Source: Gemmatimonadota bacterium
GTDB taxonomy: Bacteria; Gemmatimonadota; Gemmatimonadetes; Longimicrobiales; Gaopeijiaceae
Reading direction: 5' to 3'
Assembly (NCBI GenBank): GCA_018678395.1
Contig: JAHHMJ010000013.1
Coordinates: 1-6,135 of the forward strand
DNA: 6,135 nucleotides
Positions within the stretch are counted from its first letter, which is position 1; each line of letters begins with the position of its first letter. Below are positions 1-6,081 of the stretch, piece by piece. A program made the position numbers and the translations under genes. The notes beneath the pieces were generated by a model. That model made no database searches and was not told where the DNA came from. It was given only the letters and a program-made list of their open reading frames with translations.

Positions 1-1433
1 TCGTCGTGCTCAACGACAACGACATGTCGATCGCCCCGGCCGTCGGCGCGCTCAACAAGTACCTGACGTCGATGGTCACCAACCCGGCCTACAACAAGGT
101 CCGGGACGTGGTGAAGGACGTGCTTCACCGGGCACCACGCTCGCTCGGACACCTCATGGAGGAGGTCGCCGGGAAGCTCGAGGACGGCGTGACCCACATG
201 TTCACGCCCGGCATGCTCTTCGAGGCCCTCGGCTTCCGCTACATCGGGCCCGTGGACGGGCACGACGTCGACGAACTCGTCGAGACGTTCAGCCGCGTGC
301 GGCGCATGCACGGGCCCATCCTGGTCCACGTGCTGACGCAGAAGGGGAAGGGCTTCCATCTGGCCGAAGACGATCCGTGGACGTGGCACGCGGCGTCGCC
401 CTTCGACAAGAGTTCCGGCGACGCGACCCGAAAGAAGTCCGGGGGCCGCCCCCGCTATCAGAAGGTCTTCGGCAAGGGCCTGGTGGAACTCGCCGACGAG
501 GACCCGCGGATCGTGGCGATCACCGCCGCCATGCCCGACGGCACCTCGACCGACCTGTTCTCGCGGGCCCATCCGGATCGCTACTTCGACGTCGGCATCG
601 CCGAGGGACACGGTGTGACCTTCGCCGCCGGTCTGGCGACCCAGGGAGTGCGTCCCATTGTCGCGATCTACTCCACCTTCCTGCAGCGTGGCTACGACAA
701 CATCGTCCACGACGTGGCTCTGCAGGACCTTCCCGTCGTGTTCGGTATGGACCGCGCCGGAATCGCGGGCGAAGACGGACCCACCCACCACGGGGCGTTC
801 GACATCGCCTACATGCTCTCGATCCCCGGAATGACGGTCACCGCCGGCAAGGACGGGACGGAGACCCTCGGACTCCTGCGTGCGGGGATCGCCCACACCG
901 ACGGGCCGTTCTCGGTACGCTGGCCCCGGGATGCGGTACCCGACGAGGTGCCCTCGGCCCCGACCATCGAGCCCGTCCCGTACGGCACCTGGCAGGTCGT
1001 GCGGCAGGGTCGCGACGTCTGCATCCTGGCCGTGGGCACGATGGTGCTGCCGGCGCTCGACGCCGCCGAAGAGCTCGCCGCACGCGGGATTCAGGCGACC
1101 GTCGTGAACTGCCGCTACCTGAAGCCGTACGACCGCGCCGCCTTCGAGGATCTCGTAGCCCGGCACGACGTGATCATGACGGTCGAAGAGGGGGCCGTCG
1201 CCAACGGGTTCGGCTCGTTCATGCTGCGTGAGATCGCCGAGTATCGGCCCGGAGCCCCGCTCCATCTCGCGACCCTCGGCATCCCGGACGACTTCGTGGA
1301 GCACGGGGGGCGGGCCGGACTGCTCGCCGAACTCGGCCTGGACGCGGCGGGCATCGCACGGAGGGCGCGGGCCCTCGTCGAGGGCGCCCGTCCGCCGGCC
1401 TCGGCCGGCCGGGCCACGAGGGAGTCGGCATGA
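1..1433 (+). CDS. dxs: 1-deoxy-D-xylulose-5-phosphate synthase, C-terminal three quarters (5' end outside window)
   Basis: This is a cytosolic thiamine-diphosphate enzyme that condenses pyruvate and glyceraldehyde 3-phosphate into 1-deoxy-D-xylulose 5-phosphate, the first step of the methylerythritol phosphate pathway. The gene enters the window already open; the first full codon is at 3 and the TGA stop is at 1431-1433, leaving about 477 of the family's usual 620-640 residues. The remaining N-terminal ThDP domain shows NDNDMSI (about 12-32), YIGPVDGHD (240-266) and KGKGF (342-356). The central pyrimidine-binding domain carries FDVGIAE with the expected catalytic Glu at 603-605, then YSTFLQR, DRAGIAGEDGPTHHG and RWPRD. 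The C-terminal transketolase domain has VNCRYLKPYD and TVEEGAVANGFGS. Oddities are GIAEGHG where most family members read GIAEQHA, and RWPRD where RYPRG is common. The stop overlaps the nadK start as ATGA, so the two are probably translationally coupled. The identification is very secure; whether the missing 5' end is intact cannot be seen. Confidence 0.97.
   Translation, partial: VVLNDNDMSIAPAVGALNKYLTSMVTNPAYNKVRDVVKDVLHRAPRSLGHLMEEVAGKLEDGVTHMFTPGMLFEALGFRYIGPVDGHDVDELVETFSRVRRMHGPILVHVLTQKGKGFHLAEDDPWTWHAASPFDKSSGDATRKKSGGRPRYQKVFGKGLVELADEDPRIVAITAAMPDGTSTDLFSRAHPDRYFDVGIAEGHGVTFAAGLATQGVRPIVAIYSTFLQRGYDNIVHDVALQDLPVVFGMDRAGIAGEDGPTHHGAFDIAYMLSIPGMTVTAGKDGTETLGLLRAGIAHTDGPFSVRWPRDAVPDEVPSAPTIEPVPYGTWQVVRQGRDVCILAVGTMVLPALDAAEELAARGIQATVVNCRYLKPYDRAAFEDLVARHDVIMTVEEGAVANGFGSFMLREIAEYRPGAPLHLATLGIPDDFVEHGGRAGLLAELGLDAAGIARRARALVEGARPPASAGRATRESA
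1394..1409 (+). other. Perfect 6-bp hairpin in the last codons of dxs, upstream of the nadK ribosome binding site
   Basis: GCCGGC (1394-1399) and GCCGGC (1404-1409) can pair around a CTCG tetraloop. The stem is all G:C and ends 8 nt before the Shine-Dalgarno-like stretch of nadK. It lies within codons for the low-complexity Dxs tail (Pro, Ala, Ser, Gly, Arg), so it may simply reflect GC-rich coding sequence. It could also slow ribosomes or keep the nadK start accessible; that role is inference. Confidence 0.4.
1418..1424 (+). promoter_or_regulatory. Ribosome binding site of nadK
   Basis: GAGGGAG, with GGAG at 1421-1424, lies five bases before the ATG at 1430-1432. It falls inside the final codons of dxs. 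It supports this ATG as the nadK start and fits coupled translation across the ATGA overlap. Confidence 0.75.
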
Positions 1434-2359
1434 GCCGTGGGGAGGACGGGCCTCCCCGGGACGCAGGACTTCATCTGGGGGTCGTCGTACGCGAGGACAC
1501 CCCGGAACTCGACGGCGTGCTCGCCACGCTGGTGAACGAGGCCGAAGACCGGGGCGTGCGTCTGTCGTTCGAAGAGCACGCCCTTCCGTCGGTCGGGGCG
1601 GATTCGCCGGTGTTGAATCTCGCTTCGCGGCCGCCCGACATGGTCGTGGCGCTCGGGGGCGACGGGACCCTGCTGCGGGCCAGTCGACTGCTCTTCGGCT
1701 CGGGGATCCCGCTCCTCGGGATCAACCTCGGCAACCTGGGCTTTCTGACGTCGGCCGGTGCGCGCGAGGTCGCCGCCACGCTCGACCGCCTCATCGCGGG
1801 CCGCTACACGCTGGAGCGCCGGTTCACGCTTCGGGCTTCGGTCTTCGCCGAGGATGGGACCGAGACGGAGCGCTTCTACGCCCTCAACGACATGGTCGTA
1901 CACAAGGCGGGGGCCGCACGGGTCGCGCGCCTCGAGATCCGGGTCGGAGAGGCCGAAGCCGAGGAAGAGGTCGGCAGCTTCTCGGGCGACGGCGTCATCG
2001 TCGCCACCCCGACCGGGTCGACCGCCTACAACCTCTCCGCCGGAGGCCCCATCGTCGTCCCGACCATGGAGTGCCTCACCATCACGCCGATCTGCCCGTT
2101 CACGCTCGCCGTGCGTCCGCTGGTGGTGTCGTCGGGCGATGCGGTGGTCATCCTGGCCCTCGAGCTCGATCCGTCGCTGGTGTTGACGGTGGACGGTCAG
2201 GATGGGCGCCACCTCGAGGCGGGTGAGTGGGTGCGGATCCAGCGGGGAGGCACGCCGCTCCACCTCGTGCAGTTCCCGGGGCGCACCTTCTTCTCGACCC
2301 TCCGGAAGAAGCTCAATTGGGCCGCCCGGCCGTCGGCGGACGACGGCGCGGCGCAGTGA
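1430..2359 (+). CDS. nadK: NAD kinase (ATP-NAD kinase, 309 aa)
   Basis: This cytosolic enzyme phosphorylates NAD+ at the 2' hydroxyl of the adenosine ribose to give NADP+, the only known route to NADP in bacteria. The length is normal for bacterial NadK. The N-terminal domain carries the family hallmark GGDGT at residues 76-80, with Asp78 as the expected catalytic base. GINLGNLGFLT follows at 97-107. The C-terminal beta-rich domain shows LND at 152-154 (Asp where many homologues have Glu), SGDGVIVATPTGSTAY at 185-200, SAGGP at 203-207 and VDGQ at 254-257. The ATG overlaps the dxs stop and has a good ribosome binding site. About 12 residues before the first likely beta strand (LHLGVVV) and a polar tail after residue 300 look like unstructured extensions. 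Next to dxs its product supplies NADPH, used by later steps of the isoprenoid pathway; a functional link is inference. Identification is very secure. Confidence 0.97.
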   Translation: MSRGEDGPPRDAGLHLGVVVREDTPELDGVLATLVNEAEDRGVRLSFEEHALPSVGADSPVLNLASRPPDMVVALGGDGTLLRASRLLFGSGIPLLGINLGNLGFLTSAGAREVAATLDRLIAGRYTLERRFTLRASVFAEDGTETERFYALNDMVVHKAGAARVARLEIRVGEAEAEEEVGSFSGDGVIVATPTGSTAYNLSAGGPIVVPTMECLTITPICPFTLAVRPLVVSSGDAVVILALELDPSLVLTVDGQDGRHLEAGEWVRIQRGGTPLHLVQFPGRTFFSTLRKKLNWAARPSADDGAAQ

Positions 2360-2462
2360 TGGGGCCTCGGGCCGAAGTCGCGCGGACTGGGACCGGATGG
2401 CGCGGTCGCGGCAGGCCCCCGCAGCCATTGAACCGCGCCACCGGTCGGCCGTAGCTTCGCCC
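2360..2462. other. nadK-recN intergenic region (103 nt)
   Basis: I see no credible small gene here. The only candidate signal is a weak promoter-like pair close to the recN start. There is no T-tract after any stem, so no intrinsic terminator is evident between nadK and recN, and read-through from the upstream genes is plausible. The stretch lacks a purine-rich sequence in the 15 bases before the recN ATG. Confidence 0.5.
2428..2457 (+). promoter_or_regulatory. Possible recN promoter giving a leaderless transcript
   Basis: TTGAAC (2428-2433, four of six matches to the sigma-70 -35 consensus) and TAGCTT (2452-2457, fits TANNNT, three of six matches) are separated by 18 bases. The -10 element ends five bases before the recN ATG at 2463, so transcription would begin at or next to the start codon. 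The absence of a Shine-Dalgarno sequence fits that reading. The match is weak and in GC-rich DNA, so this remains a hypothesis. I see no clear LexA-type operator. Confidence 0.3.
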
Positions 2463-4124
2463 ATGCTGATCGAGCTCCGCATCCGGGACTACGCGGTCAT
2501 CGACACCCTGACGCTTCAGTTGGGGCCGGGGCTGAATGCGCTGACCGGCGAGACCGGGGCAGGGAAGTCCATCATCGTCGGCGCTCTCTCGCTCCTTCTC
2601 GGAGAACGTGCGTCGTCGGAGGATGTCCGGGTGGGCGCGGAACGGGCGGTGGTCGAGGGCGTCTTCGACGTCGAAGGACGCGCCGATCTGCTCGCCCGCC
2701 TCGACGATCTCGGGCTGCAGGCCGAAGACGGGCTCTTGATCCTGCGCCGCGAGGTACAGGCGGCGGGTCGCAACCGGGCATGGGTGAACGGGTCACCGGC
2801 GACGGCCCGGGTCGTGGGCCTTCTCGGCTCGGCCCTGGTCGATCTGCACGGCCAGCACGAGCATCAGACCCTGCTGCATCGCAGCGCCCAGCGGGACATT
2901 CTCGACGCCTACGCCGAGGCTACGGGCCTCGCGGCCGATGTCCGGCAGCTGCATCGCGAATGGGCCGACGCCCGGGACGCGCTGGAAGCGCGCCGCGCCC
3001 GAGCCCGCGAACTCGCGAGCCGGGCCGACTTCCTTCGCTTCCAGTTGGCCGAAATCGCCGACGCCGAGGTCGAGCCGGGTGAGGAGGACACGCTCGAGGT
3101 CCAGGCCCGCCGACTCGAACACGCCCGTGAGCTCGCCGAGGGGGCGTACCGCCTCCATGCCGAGCTGTACGACGGCGAAGGGGCTCTCTCGGACCGCCTG
3201 GCCGAGGCGCGCTCGCTCGCCGAACGGCTCCGACGGGTCGATCCGTCTCTGGCCGAAGTCGCGGATGGAGTCGAGGCCGCCTACCACGCGGTGGTGGAGG
3301 CGGGGCGCGCGGCCGGATCGTACGCGGACGGGGTCGAACAGGACCCGAGGGATCTGGAGCGGGTCCAGGAGCGCCAGCACCGCCTCTTCCGGCTGAAGCA
3401 GAAGTACGGGCCCGGCCTCGACGACGTCGTGGCCACGGGGGAACGCCTGGCCGGCGAGGTCGCCGAGCTCGATGCCGCCGACCGGGACGTGTCGGACCTC
3501 GAAGTCCGGCGGGACCGGGCACGCGACGCGCTGCACGTGACGGCGGCCCGGCTCACCTCGGCCCGCGAGGCGGCGGGCACGCGGCTGGCGCGCGATGTCG
3601 AAGCCGTGCTTCCCCGGCTGGGCATGCCGAGCGCCATCATGCGCATCGCGCTTCTCCCGACGGACGAGCCGGGGGCGGGCGGCGCCGAAGACGTCGAGTT
3701 CCAGGTCTCCCTCAACCCGGGCTTCGAGCCTCGACCGCTCCGGCGCGTGGCTTCGGGCGGCGAGCTGTCGCGCGTCATGCTGGCGCTCAAATCACTGCTG
3801 GCGCGGGTGGATCGCGTGCCGACCCTCGTGTTCGACGAGATCGACGCCGGCATCGGCGGTGTCGTGGCGACGGGCGTGGCGCGGACCCTCGCGGAGGTCG
3901 CCGCCGATCATCAGGTGTTCGTGATCACGCACCTGCCGCAACTCGCGTCCCGCGCCGGTGCCCACCTCCTGGTGCGAAAGGGCGAGAGCGACGGTCTTGC
4001 GGTCACGTCGGTCGCCGAGCTCCGGGGAGACGACCGAGTCGTCGAAATCGCGCGCATGCTCGGGGGCGATCCCGAATCCGACGCGTCGCGGGAGCACGCT
4101 CGGGAACTGCTGGCCGCGGGGTAG
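2463..4124 (+). CDS. recN: DNA repair protein RecN (553 aa, complete)
   Basis: RecN is an SMC-like ATPase that helps recombinational repair of double-strand breaks by holding or bridging DNA on the nucleoid. The N-terminal half of the ATPase head has LRIRDYAVID at 5-14 and Walker A GETGAGKS at 29-36. The RecN-specific DLHGQHEHQ is at 127-135. Residues about 150-390 are charged and helical with Ala/Arg/Glu-rich coiled-coil stretches, interrupted by the conserved RLFRLKQKYG region at 307-316. The C-terminal head half has the ABC signature ASGGELSR at 430-437, Walker B LVFDEID at 455-461 with Asp458 and Glu459, GIGG at 463-466, and the switch His490 in ITHLPQLA. The length equals that of E. coli RecN. 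The ATG at 2463 is chosen because the family's N-terminal strand begins right there; the frame stays open upstream into nadK, but that extension looks like shadow translation. No ribosome binding site is visible. The gene follows nadK in the same direction and may be co-transcribed. Confidence 0.97.
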   Translation: MLIELRIRDYAVIDTLTLQLGPGLNALTGETGAGKSIIVGALSLLLGERASSEDVRVGAERAVVEGVFDVEGRADLLARLDDLGLQAEDGLLILRREVQAAGRNRAWVNGSPATARVVGLLGSALVDLHGQHEHQTLLHRSAQRDILDAYAEATGLAADVRQLHREWADARDALEARRARARELASRADFLRFQLAEIADAEVEPGEEDTLEVQARRLEHARELAEGAYRLHAELYDGEGALSDRLAEARSLAERLRRVDPSLAEVADGVEAAYHAVVEAGRAAGSYADGVEQDPRDLERVQERQHRLFRLKQKYGPGLDDVVATGERLAGEVAELDAADRDVSDLEVRRDRARDALHVTAARLTSAREAAGTRLARDVEAVLPRLGMPSAIMRIALLPTDEPGAGGAEDVEFQVSLNPGFEPRPLRRVASGGELSRVMLALKSLLARVDRVPTLVFDEIDAGIGGVVATGVARTLAEVAADHQVFVITHLPQLASRAGAHLLVRKGESDGLAVTSVAELRGDDRVVEIARMLGGDPESDASREHARELLAAG

Positions 4125-4131
4125 GTCCGCG

Positions 4132-5751
4132 TCAGCCGCCCCAGAGACGCCGAACGAACCGGAGTCCGAACTCCCCACGCGCCCCCGCCGGCACACGGCC
4201 TCCGGAGCCGCTGATCGCGGTCCGCAGACGAAGGAACGCCTCGAAGCCGCGCCCGTCGTTCTCGGGGCGATCGACCGTGCGGTAGACGATCTGCCCGCCC
4301 AGCTCGTGCAGCTTCACCTCGGTGCCCTCGGCAAGCAGCTCCGGGAGCCCGTAGTAGAGCGTGTTCACGCCCCCGTACTCGGGCGCCGAGGTCGGCGCCT
4401 CCGTGTTGGGGACGGACGCGGCCTCGACCGTGGCGGCTCCGAAGCTCGTCCACCTCCAGGAGAGCCCCAACGAGAGGGTCTCGGACAGCCGCAGCCCCGG
4501 CTCGACCTCGAAGCGAATCCCATCTCCCGGATCCCGCTCGACGTCGATGATGTCGCCGATTCCCGAGACGATCTCGCCGAGGGGGACGACGCGGGCCGCG
4601 TACTGGCCCGGCTGCTGCAGCAGATACGACGCGCGTCCCCGAACGTCGAAGCGGCGCGTCGAGAACGAGGCGTAGAGCGAGCCCTCGAGGTCCAGCTGGC
4701 CGTCGTCCCACCCGCGGTCCAGGAAGAGGCCCACCGAGTCCGCAGCCCCCGTGGGAAGCCGAACCGTGCCGGTAGCCGCCACACTCCATGCGGAGCTGGG
4801 TGCACCCGCGGAGTCCCTCTGGGCGCCCTCGAGAAGCCGCACCGAGACGCGCGCCTCGACGTCGCCGAGTGCCCAGCGCCCGGCGTTGCTCCCGAGCTCG
4901 GACGCCGCGAAGGGCCCCGCGGGATCGGCGAACAGCGCCTGCAGATCGGCCCGGCCGGCCACCGCCGCGGCGAGAGGCGGCGTACCGCCGACCGCAGCCA
5001 GCCCCTGATCCTGGAGCGCGGTATCGATCTCGGCCATCCGACCGAGCAGCGCCTCGGCTGCGGGCGTACCGGACGCGGGGAAGAGAGCCGACGCGGAGTA
5101 GGCAGAGAAGAGCCCTCCGACGACCACCGTGAGATCGTCGAGCAAGGCCGTCGCAGCCGAACACTCGGCGCTGCCCGGTGACTGCCCGCAGACCGATGCC
5201 GCGGCGGCGTCCGCCTCGGACGCTCGAGTCGACAGGCTCTGCAGATAGGCGGCGACCGACTCGCGGGCCGTGATGCCCGGATTCACCCCGAGATCCGCCT
5301 GGTCGTCGGCAGCGACCCGCAGGTCGGCCTCGAGCGTGCTCTGAACGAGCGGGACGGTCACCCCGATGGTCACGCGATCCAGAATGCCCACGTCGAGCGC
5401 GAGCGGTACCCGCACGTCGTTGTAGGAGATCAGGCCGGTGGAGGGCCCCAGCCGCAGCGGCAAACCGGACCCCAGCATCGCGGTGAACTCCGCCTGCAGC
5501 CGCTCCAGTCCCGGCACCAGCTCCGCCGCCGAGGGGCGTGTCAGATCGGAGCCGAGTTCTTCGCGGGTCCCGTCCACGCCGAACCGCTCGCGCCAGTCGT
5601 GGAAGACCGCGCCGCCACCGAGGCGCGCGGCGCCCTGCGGGAGCACCGGATCGGGTAGCGTCTGGGCGGACGACGGGGCCACGACCAGACAGATCGCGAG
5701 GCCGGCGATCCCGAGGATGCGCGGGAGGGATGGGCGCGTCGTGGGGCGCAT
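4132..5751 (-). CDS. Exported, probably outer-membrane beta-barrel-like protein of unknown function (539 aa)
   Basis: I do not recognise the family. The N-terminus is a clear Sec signal peptide: basic residues 2-11 (RPTTRPSLPR), hydrophobic core ILGIAGLAICLVV, and a likely cleavage in PSSA|QT after residue 29. Mature residues about 100-148 look like alternating beta strands (LISYNDVRVPLALDVG, RVTIGVTVPLV). Residues about 160-290 are Ala-rich, mostly helical, with two cysteines at 188 and 197 that could form a disulfide. Residues about 296-535 return to strand-turn-strand patterns (GDVEARVSVRLL, ATGTVRLPTG, DLEGSLYASFS, GIRFEVEPGLRLS, LSLGLSWRWTSFG) typical of outer-membrane barrels. The chain ends VRRLWGG, without the C-terminal aromatic residue common in such barrels. 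The ATG at 5751 is the longest in-frame start and gives a sensible signal peptide, but no Shine-Dalgarno sequence precedes it. It converges on recN with 7 nt between the stops. Export is well supported; the barrel is likely; function is unknown. Confidence 0.85.
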   Translation of the reverse strand: MRPTTRPSLPRILGIAGLAICLVVAPSSAQTLPDPVLPQGAARLGGGAVFHDWRERFGVDGTREELGSDLTRPSAAELVPGLERLQAEFTAMLGSGLPLRLGPSTGLISYNDVRVPLALDVGILDRVTIGVTVPLVQSTLEADLRVAADDQADLGVNPGITARESVAAYLQSLSTRASEADAAAASVCGQSPGSAECSAATALLDDLTVVVGGLFSAYSASALFPASGTPAAEALLGRMAEIDTALQDQGLAAVGGTPPLAAAVAGRADLQALFADPAGPFAASELGSNAGRWALGDVEARVSVRLLEGAQRDSAGAPSSAWSVAATGTVRLPTGAADSVGLFLDRGWDDGQLDLEGSLYASFSTRRFDVRGRASYLLQQPGQYAARVVPLGEIVSGIGDIIDVERDPGDGIRFEVEPGLRLSETLSLGLSWRWTSFGAATVEAASVPNTEAPTSAPEYGGVNTLYYGLPELLAEGTEVKLHELGGQIVYRTVDRPENDGRGFEAFLRLRTAISGSGGRVPAGARGEFGLRFVRRLWGG

Positions 5752-5790
5752 CGAGGAGGGGCGTTGGGGCGCGAGAATGGACAGACCGGA

Positions 5791-5818
5791 AACATAACCA
5801 AAAGCGGCGCGATGTCTT
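5791..5818 (-). promoter_or_regulatory. Candidate promoter of the exported-protein gene
   Basis: Read on the reverse strand, AAGACA (5813-5818) and TATGTT (5791-5796) are separated by 16 bases, each matching four of six positions of the sigma-70 consensus. Transcription would start near 5784, giving a leader of about 33 bases before the ATG at 5751. This AT-rich island stands out from the surrounding GC-rich DNA. Its -35 element overlaps that of the divergent tRNA promoter by two bases. Confidence 0.4.
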
Positions 5819-5845
5819 GACCAACCCCCCCCGATTACCTAATGT
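5817..5845 (+). promoter_or_regulatory. Candidate promoter of the tRNA-Gly/tRNA-Cys genes
   Basis: TTGACC (5817-5822) matches five of six bases of the -35 consensus. TAATGT (5840-5845) fits TANNNT and lies 17 bases downstream; an alternative -10 is CCTAAT (5838-5843) with a 15-base spacer. Start of transcription near 5852 would leave about ten bases of 5' leader for RNase P to remove before tRNA-Gly at 5862. A run of eight C occupies 5825-5832 in the spacer. Confidence 0.55.
5825..5832 (+). repeat. C8 homopolymer in the promoter spacer
   Basis: Eight consecutive C lie between the -35 and -10 elements of the tRNA promoter and just upstream of the divergent promoter's -35 element. Runs of this length can slip in replication and would change the spacer by one base. 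Whether the length varies cannot be told from one sequence. Confidence 0.8.
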
Positions 5846-5861
5846 TTCCGCTCTGCAGCAC

Positions 5862-5934
<73 letters not shown>

Positions 5935-5943
5935 CTCGGCGAT

Positions 5944-5974
5944 GGGGAGCGAGGCGTCCGACGCTGCGCTCCCC
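5944..5974 (+). other. Strong hairpin in the tRNA-Gly/tRNA-Cys spacer (processing signal or weak terminator)
   Basis: GGGGAGCG (5944-5951) pairs perfectly with CGCTCCCC (5967-5974). After one A/G mismatch and a G:U pair, GCGT (5954-5957) pairs with ACGC (5961-5964) around the loop CCG. It fills most of the 48-nt spacer. The following TTCGCTTT is T-rich but broken, so it could be a partial intrinsic terminator, or a stem that guides cleavage of the joint precursor. The structure is seen directly; the role is inference. Confidence 0.6.
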
Positions 5975-5982
5975 TTCGCTTT

Positions 5983-6056
5983 GGCGCCGTGGCCAAGTGG
6001 TAAGGCAGAGGACTGCAAATCCTTTATCCCCGGTTCGAATCCGGGCGGCGCCTCCA
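5983..6056 (+). tRNA. tRNA-Cys (anticodon GCA), CCA encoded
   Basis: The acceptor stem GGCGCCG (5983-5989) pairs perfectly with CGGCGCC (6046-6052). The D arm is GCC/GGC around AAGTGGTAA (5995-6003). The anticodon stem GAGGA/TCCTT (6008-6012, 6020-6024) encloses CTGCAAA with anticodon GCA at 6015-6017. The T arm CCCGG/CCGGG surrounds TTCGAAT (6034-6040). Discriminator T at 6053 is a known cysteine identity element, and CCA follows at 6054-6056. The D arm and variable region look more like Bacillus-type tRNA-Cys than the E. coli one, as far as I recall those sequences. Confidence 0.97.
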
Positions 6057-6081
6057 GCCCTCCGAGCCCGTGCGCGGCGCG

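Noticed and set aside
2361..2419. GGGGCCT (2361-2367) pairing with AGGCCCC (2413-2419) in the nadK-recN gap
   Set aside because: A 7-bp match enclosing 45 nt is expected fairly often by chance in GC-rich DNA of this length, and no T-tract or known riboswitch core accompanies it.
2202..2462. In-frame upstream extension of recN into nadK, adding 87 residues
   Set aside because: The extension overlaps nadK, is Arg/Ser-rich shadow-type sequence, and RecN proteins normally begin at the residue encoded by the ATG at 2463.
1115..2482. Long reverse open frame opposite dxs and nadK
   Set aside because: It is antisense to two secure genes, and its Arg-rich composition is typical of shadow frames in high-GC DNA.
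5689..5691. Cysteine 21 in the signal peptide as a lipoprotein lipobox
   Set aside because: The preceding residues are Leu-Ala-Ile; a lipobox needs Gly, Ala or Ser just before Cys. The Cys lies inside the hydrophobic core and a good signal peptidase I site follows.
5754..5820. Perfect AGGAGG (5754-5759) on the forward strand, possibly starting a small gene
   Set aside because: The starts downstream (TTG at 5764, ATG at 5777) lead only to frames of 18 and 6 codons, which overlap the promoter region of the reverse gene.
3911..5824. Long reverse open frame of 637 codons across the exported-protein gene
   Set aside because: It is Arg/Gly/Ala-rich with no recognisable domain. The neighbouring frame has a signal peptide and the codon pattern of a real gene, so this is a GC-rich shadow.
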